Shown here: one piece after another, positions 8,202-17,381 of the stretch
Position numbering within the stretch: the stretch's first letter is position 1
Layout: the number at the start of each line of letters is the position of its first letter
Assembly (NCBI RefSeq): GCF_022818495.1
Contig: NZ_CP089291.1
Location: forward strand, 682,001-746,000
DNA length: 64,000 bases
Source: Fodinisporobacter ferrooxydans
GTDB lineage: Bacteria; Bacillota; Bacilli; Tumebacillales; MYW30-H2
Direction of reading: 5' to 3'
Notes under the pieces: generated by a model
The model's input: the letters and a program-made list of their open reading frames with translations, nothing else
The model's database searches: none
What the model was told of the DNA's origin: nothing
Position numbers and translations under genes: made by a program

Positions 8202-8372
8202 TTCTATGAATTTTCATTCTCTTCCACCATACATAGACTCCTTTTCTTTCAAAACGGTCCCTGCGTCATCTCCGATATTGTCCTTCCCATGATGTCTTTC
8301 AATGATGTCTTACCATGCATGGTATCTTTCCATGAAGGCTTCCCTTGGTTTCCTGTAAATCTTGCTGCGATT

Positions 8373-9206
8373 TCACAACAGGCGAATCGATAAGATACCC
8401 AGAATGGTAATGGTGCTGGCAGCGATTTTCCCCCATGTAATCTTTTCCTGAAATATGAATCTGGCGAGAAAAATTGCAAACAATGGAGATGTATACGAGA
8501 GAGCGACTACAAGTGTTCCATTGGCCAGGCGCAATGCCGTAAACAAACACAACCATTGTCCGATCACAGACAAGGAACGCAACGACAGGTGTGCCATTTG
8601 CCGCGGAAACCAAAGCTTCGGCCGATACAAGAGAAAAATAACGAGCGCGATCCCGCTCGCCCGAAACATGTACATTGTCGGAGGATTGATATCATGCAAC
8701 AGCAGTTGTTGGGTTGGAACCATACTGACACCGTAGACCATCGCAGTTGCCAAGCCCAATAGATTCCCCGGATTCTTCAACTCTATGAGTGGTGTCAACG
8801 GATTTTTCCCTTTTATATTTAACAAATAGATGCCGCAAACAATAATGACGACCGAAATGAGGATATGAAGATCAAAACCAACAAAAAAACTGTCCACTAC
8901 ATAGGTAAATAACGGTGTTAAGGCAGAATAAGCGGCCAATATCGATACTTCAATTCTCTCCATTGTCTTGAAAAAGAGAACATTGGCAGTCGTATCTAAA
9001 GCAATCACGAGAATCAGCAACAGCAAAGAATGGAGCGTCACGTGAAAGGAATATTCCCACGGCATGGATACGCCCAACAGCACCGCGACAATGGCAAATG
9101 TGATGACCATAAAGCTGTTGTTATCCCGAATGTCGAGAATAATTTTTTTCGCATAAATGGCATTGACCGCATTCAATAATGAACTGATCAAAGACAGTAC
9201 GAACAT
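8373..9206 (-). CDS. DMT-superfamily (EamA-like) membrane transporter
   Basis: About 277 residues with ten predicted hydrophobic helices arranged as two EamA-like halves; the second half contains the typical SYTSPLFAIFLARFIFQEKIT near residues 238-258. Members export or import small metabolites (amino acids, sugars, nucleosides), and the substrate cannot be read from sequence. The start at 9206 has GGGG 6 bp upstream. It is a single-gene unit between the symporter terminator and the ilvB promoter. The roughly 120 bp after its stop contain the 14-bp palindrome TACCATGCATGGTA (8311-8324) but no clear terminator. Confidence 0.85.
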   Translation of the reverse strand: MFVLSLISSLLNAVNAIYAKKIILDIRDNNSFMVITFAIVAVLLGVSMPWEYSFHVTLHSLLLLILVIALDTTANVLFFKTMERIEVSILAAYSALTPLFTYVVDSFFVGFDLHILISVVIIVCGIYLLNIKGKNPLTPLIELKNPGNLLGLATAMVYGVSMVPTQQLLLHDINPPTMYMFRASGIALVIFLLYRPKLWFPRQMAHLSLRSLSVIGQWLCLFTALRLANGTLVVALSYTSPLFAIFLARFIFQEKITWGKIAASTITILGILSIRLL

Positions 9207-9244
9207 TCCAATCCCCACTTTCTAAAGAAAACAATTTATTGTAC

Positions 9245-9286
9245 AAAAAAAATTAGTATTCACGTATGGCGATCTGTGAATACTAA
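9245..9286 (-). terminator. Terminator of the symporter/amidohydrolase operon
   Basis: An 11-bp perfect stem pairs 9253-9263 with 9276-9286. On the minus strand it is followed by eight T residues. It ends the operon that runs leftward from about 16.5 kb. Confidence 0.85.
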
Positions 9287-9331
9287 GCTTCGTCTATGGT
9301 TCGCATATAGCAAATGCGTTTCCATCTATAC

Positions 9332-9371
9332 TTCCAAGACATTCAATCCTGCATTCCAAGACATTCAATCC
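9332..9371. repeat. 18-bp direct repeat, two copies
   Basis: TTCCAAGACATTCAATCC occurs at 9332-9349 and again at 9354-9371, separated by 4 bp. It lies between the symporter stop codon and its terminator and probably reflects a slippage duplication. Confidence 0.8.
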
Positions 9372-9400
9372 CGCTGTCCCGCGTTGACACAGGAATCTAT

Positions 9401-10879
9401 TTAAGCGTTTTTCAGCAATTGATCGGAACTTGACATGCGCTGGTTTTTGGTGATCAGACTCACAACGACTAACACAACCACATTGACAATCATTGCCACA
9501 ATCCCAATATTCAAATCTTTTATTTGTTGCGGGAACGTTGGGAATAGTTTCCCTATGGACGTATTTGCGATCGTCGTATAGGCAACGGTGAGTACACCTG
9601 CCAGGATTCCGCAAATCGCCCCTTGTTTGGTTACAAAATTTTGTTTTGACAAGCTGCATACCATGGCCGGAAATAACTGTGTCACCAAGCTATATCCCAT
9701 CAATAACAACATGACGATTGCCTGACCGCCTTGGAACGTAAAGTACAATGCAACCAATGCAACGACTGGAACCAATGATTTTGCCAATTTGGACACTTGC
9801 GCATCTGTCGCTGTCGGCACCAGCGCCTGATAGATATTTTTTGCGATCAATGTAGATGCGGCCATCAACAGCATCGAACCAGGGACAAGGGCCGTCAGGA
9901 TCCCCGCTGCGCCGATCACACCGACAAACCACGGATCAAATGTTTGTTTGGACAATTTCAGTAAAGAAAGGTCGCCGGCTGCTCCCTGCAGTCCAGGCAC
10001 TTTCAGCACAGCGGCAAATCCTACAAAAAACACGAACAATAGAATCAATTGATAGAGCGGCAGAATCATTGCATTTTTCCGAAATACTTTATGATTTTGC
10101 GCCGAATAGATGGAACCGAATGTATGCGGCCACATGTAAAATCCGAGTGCTGTCAACAACACGGTTGAAACAAACCAGGATGGACTGAGTCCTTTATTTG
10201 GCAGCACCAGGAACCCGGGTTTTGCTTTGTCGATGGCCTCAAACATCGGTTGATAGCCACCATAGTAATGAATCGGAATATAGATTCCCATAAAGACGAC
10301 GACACCAAGAATCATGATATCTTTTAAAACGGCTGTCCAGGCAGAACCATGTATCCCGGAAATCGATACATAAATGGTGACAGCGATCACGCCGATCCAT
10401 ATCGCTGCATTCGGTGAAATCGTGCCATAGGAAGCTTCCGATACGATTGATCCCAATCCTTTTAATTGCAGGACCAGATACGGAATCATGGCGATTACGC
10501 CGACAATCGCGACCAAAATTCCCAACGCTTTGCTTTGATATTTACTGGCAAAAAAATCTGACTGCGACATCAATTTCTTCTCTTTGGCATATTTCCAGAT
10601 AGCCGGCAAAAGCCAGTAGGAAAGAATATACGCCAAACAGCCATAGGAGAGAATATAGAACGTCGGACCGCCTTTGCCATACGCCCAACCACTGCCGCCG
10701 AGAAACGTAAATGTTGTATAGATTTCCCCGGCCATCAGCAGGAATACAAAAATTGTCCCAAAACCGCGCCCGCCGACTGACCACTGCTCCAGGTTCATGT
10801 CCTTTCCTCTGCGTGCCCGAACGCCGAGGAACAAGGAAATCAAAAGAAACAAGAAGATAATGACAAGTGCAATGTTCAT
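9401..10879 (-). CDS. Sodium:solute symporter family permease
   Basis: A 492-residue integral membrane protein with about 13 hydrophobic helices. It is typical of the SSS family: an N-terminal helix, then WSVGGRGFGTIFVFLLMAGE near residue 35, and GGSGWAYGKG. It resembles monocarboxylate/amino acid symporters that travel with a DUF3311 partner. The DUF3311 gene is immediately upstream and overlaps by 4 bp, which supports that assignment. Its place behind three peptidase-like hydrolases suggests it takes up the substrate or product of their reactions; the exact substrate is unknown. Confidence 0.9.
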   Translation of the reverse strand: MNIALVIIFLFLLISLFLGVRARRGKDMNLEQWSVGGRGFGTIFVFLLMAGEIYTTFTFLGGSGWAYGKGGPTFYILSYGCLAYILSYWLLPAIWKYAKEKKLMSQSDFFASKYQSKALGILVAIVGVIAMIPYLVLQLKGLGSIVSEASYGTISPNAAIWIGVIAVTIYVSISGIHGSAWTAVLKDIMILGVVVFMGIYIPIHYYGGYQPMFEAIDKAKPGFLVLPNKGLSPSWFVSTVLLTALGFYMWPHTFGSIYSAQNHKVFRKNAMILPLYQLILLFVFFVGFAAVLKVPGLQGAAGDLSLLKLSKQTFDPWFVGVIGAAGILTALVPGSMLLMAASTLIAKNIYQALVPTATDAQVSKLAKSLVPVVALVALYFTFQGGQAIVMLLLMGYSLVTQLFPAMVCSLSKQNFVTKQGAICGILAGVLTVAYTTIANTSIGKLFPTFPQQIKDLNIGIVAMIVNVVVLVVVSLITKNQRMSSSDQLLKNA

Positions 10880-11076
10880 GAAACTTCCTCCTTCTTATTA
10901 GTCGGATCCAGCTTGTAAATGATCCCCATGACGACAGAAGTCAAAACGACCCATAGCACGATATAAAACAATAAGAAAGGAAGTCCGAACACATACGGCT
11001 TGACCGTGTTGACGAAAGGAACACCGACCAAGATTCCGATAAACGGAAGCAATGCAAGAATATACTTTAATTTCAT
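10876..11076 (-). CDS. DUF3311 small membrane protein, symporter partner
   Basis: A 66-residue protein with two hydrophobic helices (LALLPFIGILVGVPFVN, and PFLLFYIVLWVVLTSVVMGII) joined by a short loop, and a charged C-terminal tail. DUF3311 proteins are encoded next to SSS-family symporters and are thought to be accessory subunits. Here the stop overlaps the symporter start by 4 bp (ATGA), so the two are coupled. A purine-rich GGGGGATC motif precedes the start. Confidence 0.9.
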   Translation of the reverse strand: MKLKYILALLPFIGILVGVPFVNTVKPYVFGLPFLLFYIVLWVVLTSVVMGIIYKLDPTNKKEEVS

Positions 11077-11141
11077 CTTGATCCCCCTGCCTTTTATTTA
11101 AAAATTACAAAAATATGAAGTGTTTTGATAATTCCTGATAA

Positions 11142-11161
11142 AGCGGAGACAACTCTCCGCT
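11142..11161 (-). terminator. Weak hairpin between amidohydrolase and DUF3311 genes
   Basis: An 8-bp perfect stem (11142-11149 with 11154-11161) with a 4-nt loop lies in the 172-bp gap. On the minus strand it is followed only by TTTATC, so it is a weak terminator or processing site rather than a complete stop. Confidence 0.4.
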
Positions 11162-11248
11162 CGATTCCGCTGTATGACTCGAATACATGTGGCGTTTTTC
11201 CGCTTGCAGCACAGTTTCCGGCGCATCCTCATCAGCGTTTCCTTATGG

Positions 11249-12445
11249 TCAGTTATCGGATAAAAACTTGAATGTACTAGCGACGAACATTTTCACGCCT
11301 TTTTCCAGCGCATCCTCATCAATCGTAAAGCGCGGATGGTGATGCGGATAGACGATTCCTTTGTCCGCATTGCCTGCTCCTACATAGAAATAGGCCCCCG
11401 GCGCTTTTTGCTGAAACGCTGAAAAATCTTCGCCGCCCATATTCGGTTTCATCAAATCAAGAGCTTCTTCCCCAAACACTTCCCGCACGGTTGCCTCTAT
11501 GACTCGAGTTACCTGTTCGTCATTGACGACAGGGCGATACCCAAACTCATATTTGAACACATACTCAGCTCCATGTGCTTCTGTAAGGCCTTTGATCACC
11601 CGTTCCATCAACACCGGAACCGACTCTCGCAATTTCGCATCGAAGCTGCGAACGGTGCCGCACATCTCGACAGAATCCGGAATGACGTTATGTGCAGACC
11701 CGCCATTAAATTGCGTGACAGAAACAACGATATTATCCAAAGGATCTGTATTGCGGGCGACGATATGCTGCAAATTCGTGACGACTTGTGCGCCGATTGC
11801 AATGCTGTCGATCGTCTGATGGGGCAATGCCGCATGGCCGCCTTTGCCGTTTATCGTGATCCAGAACGTATCGGGAGACGCCATCATCGCACCGTAGCAA
11901 ACGCCGATTTTGCCAATCTCCATCGGCGCCCAGAGGTGTGTGCCGATCACGATATCCACGCCTTCCATGACACCAGCCTGCACCATTTCTTCCGCACCGC
12001 CGGGACATAACTCCTCTGCATGTTGAAACAAAAAGCGAACTTCTCCCTGAATGTCATCTTTCAGTGCAGATAAAACTTTAGCCGTCCCCAGCAACATGGC
12101 CGTATGCCCATCATGTCCACATGCATGCATGACACCCGGATTCTGTGAAACAAATGCAAACGTATTGTCTTCCTCGATCGGCAGTGCGTCCATATCGGCG
12201 CGAATCGCCAACACTTTCCCCGGCTGTTTTCCGATTAAGCGAGCCATTACGCTGGTCTGCGTCGGACGCGACAACTCCAGATTGCCAAAGGAAGAAAGGG
12301 TATCGTACACAAATTGCGCCGTTTTTTCTTCATGGAACGATAATTCCGGATTTTGATGCAAATAGCGGCGCCATTGAATCACTTGTTCCTTGACCGAATC
12401 AACCAATTGATTCATCTGATCCCGATTTGGTTGGGTTTGTTGCAT
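11249..12445 (-). CDS. M20-family amidohydrolase (aminoacylase/carboxypeptidase type)
   Basis: A 398-residue cytosolic metallo-hydrolase. M20D-type motifs are visible: WRRYLHQNPELSFHE near residue 25, RADMDALPI near 83, the metal-binding MHACGHDGHTAMLLG near 106-120, and HAEELCPGGA near 141, which includes the catalytic Glu. The dimerisation domain contains GKGGHAALPH, and PNMGGEDFSAF provides a C-terminal ligand. Such enzymes cleave N-acyl groups from amino acids or related amides. It is the fourth gene of the cluster that begins with the abgA-like gene. Confidence 0.92.
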   Translation of the reverse strand: MQQTQPNRDQMNQLVDSVKEQVIQWRRYLHQNPELSFHEEKTAQFVYDTLSSFGNLELSRPTQTSVMARLIGKQPGKVLAIRADMDALPIEEDNTFAFVSQNPGVMHACGHDGHTAMLLGTAKVLSALKDDIQGEVRFLFQHAEELCPGGAEEMVQAGVMEGVDIVIGTHLWAPMEIGKIGVCYGAMMASPDTFWITINGKGGHAALPHQTIDSIAIGAQVVTNLQHIVARNTDPLDNIVVSVTQFNGGSAHNVIPDSVEMCGTVRSFDAKLRESVPVLMERVIKGLTEAHGAEYVFKYEFGYRPVVNDEQVTRVIEATVREVFGEEALDLMKPNMGGEDFSAFQQKAPGAYFYVGAGNADKGIVYPHHHPRFTIDEDALEKGVKMFVASTFKFLSDN

Positions 12446-12535
12446 GTCTATCCCCTCTTTCTTGCATTCTATGTTTCTCTCATCCTGCTTCTCTTATCCT
12501 GCTTTTCTTACACTTCTTCTCTCATACGATTTCTA

Positions 12536-13768
12536 TCATCCGTCGTATTTTGCCAGATGTAAAACGGTATGATACAGAACATCGACACCTGCAGCGCAAT
12601 CCTCTTTGCTGGTCCATTCTGCCGGATTATGACTGATCCCGTCTTTGGAGCGGGCAAAAATCATGCCAACCGGACATAGATCCTTCAATTGCATACCGTC
12701 GTGGCCTGCACCGCTGGACAAAGTCGTCGTCGCAAGTCCAAGTGTTGCACAAGCGTCACGAATGGCGGATTGCACCATATCCGAGCAGTGAACCGGAGGA
12801 ACCCGCTGCAGCTCGGCAATCTGCAACCCGATGCCCCGCTCGTTGCAGATCGCTTCTGCCTGCTCGCGAATCGCTTGTTCCACCTGATTTCGCACAGATT
12901 CATTCACATCCCGCAAATCAAGGGTAAACTCCACTTCCCCTGGTATGATGTTGATTCCTCCGGGAAACAACTGCAACTGGCCAACCGTACCGACCGTACT
13001 TCCCGTCCTGCCGGCTTCTGTTTCAATGGCCTGGAACAGTTGCGCCGCTGCAGCCAGCGCATCCCGGCGCAGATTCATGGGCGTCGTACCTGCATGTCCC
13101 GCTTCGCCAGCGAGTTTGAATTTCAGCCAAAGCGGGCCTGCAATGCCGCTGACAACGCCGACAGACAACCCTGTATTCTCCAATATTTTCCCCTGTTCAA
13201 TATGCAGTTCGACATATGCTTTTACAGAATCTTTCGACCGCGCCGCCTGACCGATGGCCCCTGGATCGAATCCGTTCTCCCGCATGGCTTCTGCAATTGT
13301 CGCGCCTTGTTTATCCTGTGCCTGCAAATGCTCTTGCCGCAATGTTCCCGCAAGTCCACGACTGCCAATCATGCCAAAACTGAAACGGGCGCCTTCTTCG
13401 TCCGTAAATGCAATCACTTCAATGGGATGATCTGTGACGATCTCACGGTCCCGCATCGTTTGCAAAACCTCAATGCCGCCAAGGACACCCAGCGGTCCGT
13501 CAAAATTGCCGCCATTATAGACAGAATCGATATGGGATCCGATCAAAAGGACGGGCGCATCCGGGATCTTGCCTTGTTTGCGGCCGATCAAATTGCCAAC
13601 CGCATCTTCATACACATGAAGACCCACCTCTTGCATAAACGATCCGACCAAATCTTTTGCCTTTCTTTCTTCTCTGCTGAAGGATAATCTCGTAATTCCG
13701 CCAGACTCCAGCTTTCCGATCTCGGCTAACTGATGTATCCGCTGCCACAGACGTTCCTGATCAATCAC
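12536..13768 (-). CDS. M20-family N-carbamoyl-L-amino-acid hydrolase / allantoate amidohydrolase type
   Basis: A 410-residue Zn- or Mn-dependent amidase of the HyuC/AllC/AmaB group. Motifs seen: [20 protein letters not shown] near residue 75, [14 protein letters not shown] near 118, [20 protein letters not shown] near 190, [20 protein letters not shown] near 215, and [14 protein letters not shown] near 370. The family hydrolyses N-carbamoyl amino acids, ureidoglycolate or allantoate, releasing ammonia and CO2 with the amino acid. Its neighbours, two further M20 enzymes and a symporter, suggest scavenging of nitrogen from modified amino acids. Substrate not determinable from sequence. Confidence 0.9.
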   Translation of the reverse strand: MIDQERLWQRIHQLAEIGKLESGGITRLSFSREERKAKDLVGSFMQEVGLHVYEDAVGNLIGRKQGKIPDAPVLLIGSHIDSVYNGGNFDGPLGVLGGIEVLQTMRDREIVTDHPIEVIAFTDEEGARFSFGMIGSRGLAGTLRQEHLQAQDKQGATIAEAMRENGFDPGAIGQAARSKDSVKAYVELHIEQGKILENTGLSVGVVSGIAGPLWLKFKLAGEAGHAGTTPMNLRRDALAAAAQLFQAIETEAGRTGSTVGTVGQLQLFPGGINIIPGEVEFTLDLRDVNESVRNQVEQAIREQAEAICNERGIGLQIAELQRVPPVHCSDMVQSAIRDACATLGLATTTLSSGAGHDGMQLKDLCPVGMIFARSKDGISHNPAEWTSKEDCAAGVDVLYHTVLHLAKYDG

Positions 13769-13822
13769 ATCTTCCCCCCCTTTTTTTTGCTATTGCTGCT
13801 CTTATTTTCGGTTGATTTTAGG

Positions 13823-13851
13823 GTATGTCCTTAATATACCTTAAAACATAC
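13823..13851. promoter_or_regulatory. Dyad-symmetric candidate operator between regulator and hydrolase genes
   Basis: GTATGT (13823-13828) and ACATAC (13846-13851) form an inverted repeat, and two CCTTAA copies lie between them. It lies in the 126-bp gap just downstream of the regulator gene and upstream of the M20 hydrolase gene, where a second promoter could be. Binding by the neighbouring regulator is inference. Confidence 0.4.
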
Positions 13852-13894
13852 GTTTTGAGTAGATATATTTTTTAGAAAATTTATTCACGGGCAA

Positions 13895-15205
13895 TTATTC
13901 TGATTTTTTATCAAAATTCAATTGATATACCTTGCGCGGCCGCCCTCTCGGATGCGGACGTTCTTCGGCTACCAGGCGAACCAAACCATGCTTTTCCAGC
14001 TCCATCAAAATTCTGCGGGCGCTGCGCGGCTGAATTTGCATGTATTGTGCGAGTTCATGTGCAGTGATGTCCGAATGTCCGATTTTCTTTGCTATGGAAA
14101 GCAATTTGCTGAGTGTGGCGGTGCTTAATGATGTTTCCTTGCCGATCGCTTCCAAATTTTTATCCACAGTGGAAAATTCGATCTGCCAGGTTTCCCCAAG
14201 GGGACCTACTATTGTTTTATTCTCATGAAAAATAAACCATGAACCTTTTCCAAATTCTTTTGCCTGCAATAGCGCCTTGCCAGCGTGAATTTCCGCTTGG
14301 TATGCCGTATTGCCAATTCCGATCCCGCACGTAATATCCTCGTATTTCAATGGTTGTATATCTTCCAGAATCGGTTTCTCCGTGAAATCATTCGTCATTT
14401 CCCGCAGCAATCCGCGGGTTGTAAATATGACATAACGCCCAGGCCCTGCCATTTTTAATGACCCATGTATACTTTTGCTATATTGCAGGAGTTTTTCCGT
14501 TACTTTCATCTCCATTTTATAAATTTCATCCGTTGAAAAACTGTCTTTCGCCATGCCAAAGAACGAGTCCACCAAAATCATTTGAACGGCAATTTGCGAG
14601 TCTTTAAACCGCAACATTTCTCGTGTACGAAACATGAGATGCAGCGTTGCTTCTACAGCAGCCCTTGTCGGCAATACACGATACACAGGCACCCCCAACT
14701 GCTCCAAAGCGATATGTGCTGTCCGCAGGCATGTAACGGCAGCTTTGGTTTTGCCGGACTGCCAAAGCTCATAGTGATAGCTTGCCAATACATCTGCCGC
14801 AATCTCTCCTTCATAATGCTTTAAGTAGAGGGGCGATGAGAGATCCAATTGGGCTTCTTGAATAATTCTCTCGATCTCAATGGGGCGGAAAGTATCAAAA
14901 CTCATTTGATCCATTCGCAATCCCTGCTCGTGTGCAATATGCAGCAAAATCTTGTACAGACTGGATCCGGTCGATGGAACATAAAACACCGGAACTTTTA
15001 TTCCCCCCCATTTTTTCGCAATGGTATATGGAACTTGTCCTGAGAACAACCACATATCCACTTGATCCAAATGCGGCCGCAAACGGTCAACAACCGTATC
15101 CTCCGTATCATAAATAATCGGGATATAGGATATTTCTTTGTAATCTTCCAGGATGCTCCGGATCACTGCAACAGAATCATCGGCTCCAAACACACCAATG
15201 TGCAT
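13895..15205 (-). CDS. Multi-domain winged-helix transcriptional regulator of unknown family
   Basis: 436 residues. Residues 1-110 look like a Rossmann/periplasmic-binding-like sensor (MHIGVFGADDSVAVIRSI, then DQVDMWLFSGQVPYTIA). Residues about 190-335 resemble a degenerate nucleotidyl-cyclase/GGDEF-like fold without catalytic residues (CGIGIGNTAYQAEIHAGKAL). The C-terminus (about 365-430) is a winged helix-turn-helix: DITAHELAQYMQIQPRSARR, then ILMELEKHGLV and a basic PHPRGRPRK wing. It lies 18 bp after the abgA-like gene and inside the hydrolase operon, so it probably regulates it. I cannot name a family with certainty. Confidence 0.75.
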   Translation of the reverse strand: MHIGVFGADDSVAVIRSILEDYKEISYIPIIYDTEDTVVDRLRPHLDQVDMWLFSGQVPYTIAKKWGGIKVPVFYVPSTGSSLYKILLHIAHEQGLRMDQMSFDTFRPIEIERIIQEAQLDLSSPLYLKHYEGEIAADVLASYHYELWQSGKTKAAVTCLRTAHIALEQLGVPVYRVLPTRAAVEATLHLMFRTREMLRFKDSQIAVQMILVDSFFGMAKDSFSTDEIYKMEMKVTEKLLQYSKSIHGSLKMAGPGRYVIFTTRGLLREMTNDFTEKPILEDIQPLKYEDITCGIGIGNTAYQAEIHAGKALLQAKEFGKGSWFIFHENKTIVGPLGETWQIEFSTVDKNLEAIGKETSLSTATLSKLLSIAKKIGHSDITAHELAQYMQIQPRSARRILMELEKHGLVRLVAEERPHPRGRPRKVYQLNFDKKSE

Positions 15206-15223
15206 GCAATCATCCCTTCTTTC

Positions 15224-16534
15224 CTACATATTCTTCCCGGCTAAGCGATACATCACATTCGCAAATAATGCAACAGCAGTCTGTAGCGATTCTTCCTGAA
15301 AATCAAAGGAAAAATTATGGTGTCCTGCCGCCAATTCCGTGCCGATCAATAGATACGTAGCCTTGCCGCCCTGCTTTTGCACTGCTTCCATAAGATAGGT
15401 AGCATCTTCGGAAGCCCGGAAAGGCAGTGTTGGCACAACTTTCAAATCGGAATCCCAGTGGCTGGCAACAGCGGAAACCAAATCAATCAATTCCTGATCA
15501 CACGTTGCAGATATCCCTTGTCCAACAATGTGAATATGTTCCTGAACCTGATACATTTGGGCGGCAGATCGAATGATACGAATCGCTTCATCTGTCATAA
15601 ACTGATTGATTTCATTCGTTTCCCCGCGTGTTTCGAGCTGCAATCGGGCAAATGCCGGAACGATGTTTCGTCCTTCACCCGCTTCCAGAATCCCTACGTT
15701 GATCCGGGATATCCCCTCGCCATGGCGAGGGATCCCATGCAGTTGCAATGCGATTGTAGCAGCAGCCAGCAATGCGCTTCTTCCTTCATGTGGCGCCAAT
15801 GCAGCATGTGCAGGTACCCCTTCCAATTCTACATCAATTTTTGTCGAAGCCAAAAATTCCGTTACGCCACAGGCAATTTGCCTGTTGTTTCGCGCAGTCA
15901 CTCCTAAATGGCACGCAAAAAAATAATCCACGCCATCCACGACGCTAGCTTCCACCATCGCCTTTGCGCCACGACACCCTTCTTCCGCCGGTTGAAAAAT
16001 CAGTTTGAACGTCCCCGTTAAAGAATCTCTGAGTTTCATTAATACCATTGCCAATCCAAGGCCGATCGCAGTATGTCCGTCATGACCGCAGGCGTGCATG
16101 GAACCTTCATACTCGGAACGAAATCCCTGCACCGCAGGAATATGGCCGGCATGTTCCGCCTCTCGTACTTGCAATGCATCCATATCAAAACGAAATGCAA
16201 TCGTCGGACCTGGTCGACCCGTATCGTATGTACCCACCACACCGGTAAGACCGTTCCCCATTTGCTCCAAACGTGCTTCACTTACTCCATTTTCACGAGC
16301 ATGCTTTCTTGCCGCATCCAGTATTTTTTCTTCCGGAACTCCCATGCGCGCTGCAGGCGCAATCACTTCCGCACCCATTTGTACATGCATTCCAAGTTCC
16401 TCTAAAATATCTGCCACTTTTGCCGTTGTTTGATATTCTGTCCAGCCGATTTCCGGGTGCCGATGAATCTCTCTTCTCCAATTGACGATCTGTTGTTGTA
16501 CTGCTTCAACTTCCTTTGCAATGATTTCTCGCAT
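15224..16534 (-). CDS. abgA: AbgA-like M20 amidohydrolase (p-aminobenzoyl-glutamate hydrolase type)
   Basis: 436 residues, similar in length to E. coli AbgA. M20 landmarks: WRREIHRHPEIGWTEYQTTA near residue 20, FRFDMDALQVREAE near 115, SMHACGHDGHTAIGLGLA near 149-166, FQPAEEGCRGAKAM near 190, and a C-terminal AAGHHNFSFDFQEESL. The residue 50-110 insertion before the first metal ligand is typical of the AbgA group. The known activity of the family is cleavage of p-aminobenzoyl-glutamate, a folate breakdown product, or related aryl/indole-acyl amino acids. No abgB or abgT is visible nearby. First gene of the leftward cluster. Confidence 0.85.
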   Translation of the reverse strand: MREIIAKEVEAVQQQIVNWRREIHRHPEIGWTEYQTTAKVADILEELGMHVQMGAEVIAPAARMGVPEEKILDAARKHARENGVSEARLEQMGNGLTGVVGTYDTGRPGPTIAFRFDMDALQVREAEHAGHIPAVQGFRSEYEGSMHACGHDGHTAIGLGLAMVLMKLRDSLTGTFKLIFQPAEEGCRGAKAMVEASVVDGVDYFFACHLGVTARNNRQIACGVTEFLASTKIDVELEGVPAHAALAPHEGRSALLAAATIALQLHGIPRHGEGISRINVGILEAGEGRNIVPAFARLQLETRGETNEINQFMTDEAIRIIRSAAQMYQVQEHIHIVGQGISATCDQELIDLVSAVASHWDSDLKVVPTLPFRASEDATYLMEAVQKQGGKATYLLIGTELAAGHHNFSFDFQEESLQTAVALFANVMYRLAGKNM

Positions 16535-16654
16535 GTCTCCTTCTCCTTCCAGATCTACGTGCCGCTCTTATTCAGGATACCTGAATGTATCCTGCTAGAA
16601 AATCACCAATTCCATCTCACCGTTTTTTTGCTATAGTTTGATATAGTAAATATT

Positions 16655-17173
16655 ATGGCATTCGAAATAATTGTTTGGAAAGAAGGATTTAATGTGGAGT
16701 ATTTGAAACAAGGAACTCCTGGTTTTCGGAAAGCAATTCTGGCGTTATTCGCCGGTGGATTTGCGACATTTGCAATTTTATACAGCACACAACCATTAAT
16801 GCCGATATTTTCAGAACAATTTCATATTTCCCCGGCAGTTGCCAGTTTATCTTGTCGGCTCCTTCAGTTCTGCGTGGATGGGAAAATTAGCCGATCGGCA
16901 CGGGCGTCATCAAGTTCTATGGCTAGCCATTGGCATCATGTTCGCAGGCGCATGTCTTTCTTTGCATCCTTACCTGTATGTCAAAATTCTTGTTATTTGT
17001 TTTTCTACTATTTGGGTTCCAGTGTAATCGGTACAGTGGGCGGATTGTTTTGGAGTCATTTTGGCTGGAACGGGATTGTTGGGATGATCGGCTGTTTTCT
17101 GATTCTCGCTTTCGGTTCATCCGTTTATTTATTTGCCGTATCCCGATCTGTGAAAAGTGCTCAAGCCTTTTAA
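16655..17173 (+). pseudogene. Decayed MFS transporter gene
   Basis: The N-terminal part (GFATFAILYSTQPLMPIFSE, then HISPAVASLS) is a good first helix of a YnfM/YgaY-like major facilitator. Sequence from the second half of such proteins then appears in another frame at 16839-17027 (LVGSFSSAWMGKLADRHGRH). The original frame resumes with FFYYLGSSVIGTVGGLFWSH. At least one internal deletion (about half the protein), further sequence loss and two frame changes are needed to explain this, so no functional transporter is made. The intact family has about 400 residues and 12 helices. Confidence 0.8.
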
Positions 17174-17381
17174 ACATCCGCGAAAACTTGTTTGTCTGAT
17201 TATACTGATCATTTAATTTGACAAAAATCGACAAAATCTTCTGTTTTGCTAACAAATGCACAAAAAAATTTCCATAAACAACATTAGCTTTTTATGATAT
17301 AGTGAGAATGAATTGAATTTCAATAGTCCATTTGTACTATTTCATATAATATATCACCCTAATCCAAAGGGAGCGGGATGA

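Noticed and set aside
8031-8250. T-box riboswitch upstream of ilvB
   Set aside because: The leader is short and I found neither the T-box sequence nor a terminator between the promoter and ilvB.
13420-13450. TGTGACGATCTCACG as a second Crp/Fnr site
   Set aside because: The spacing is 5 rather than 6 and it lies within a coding region.
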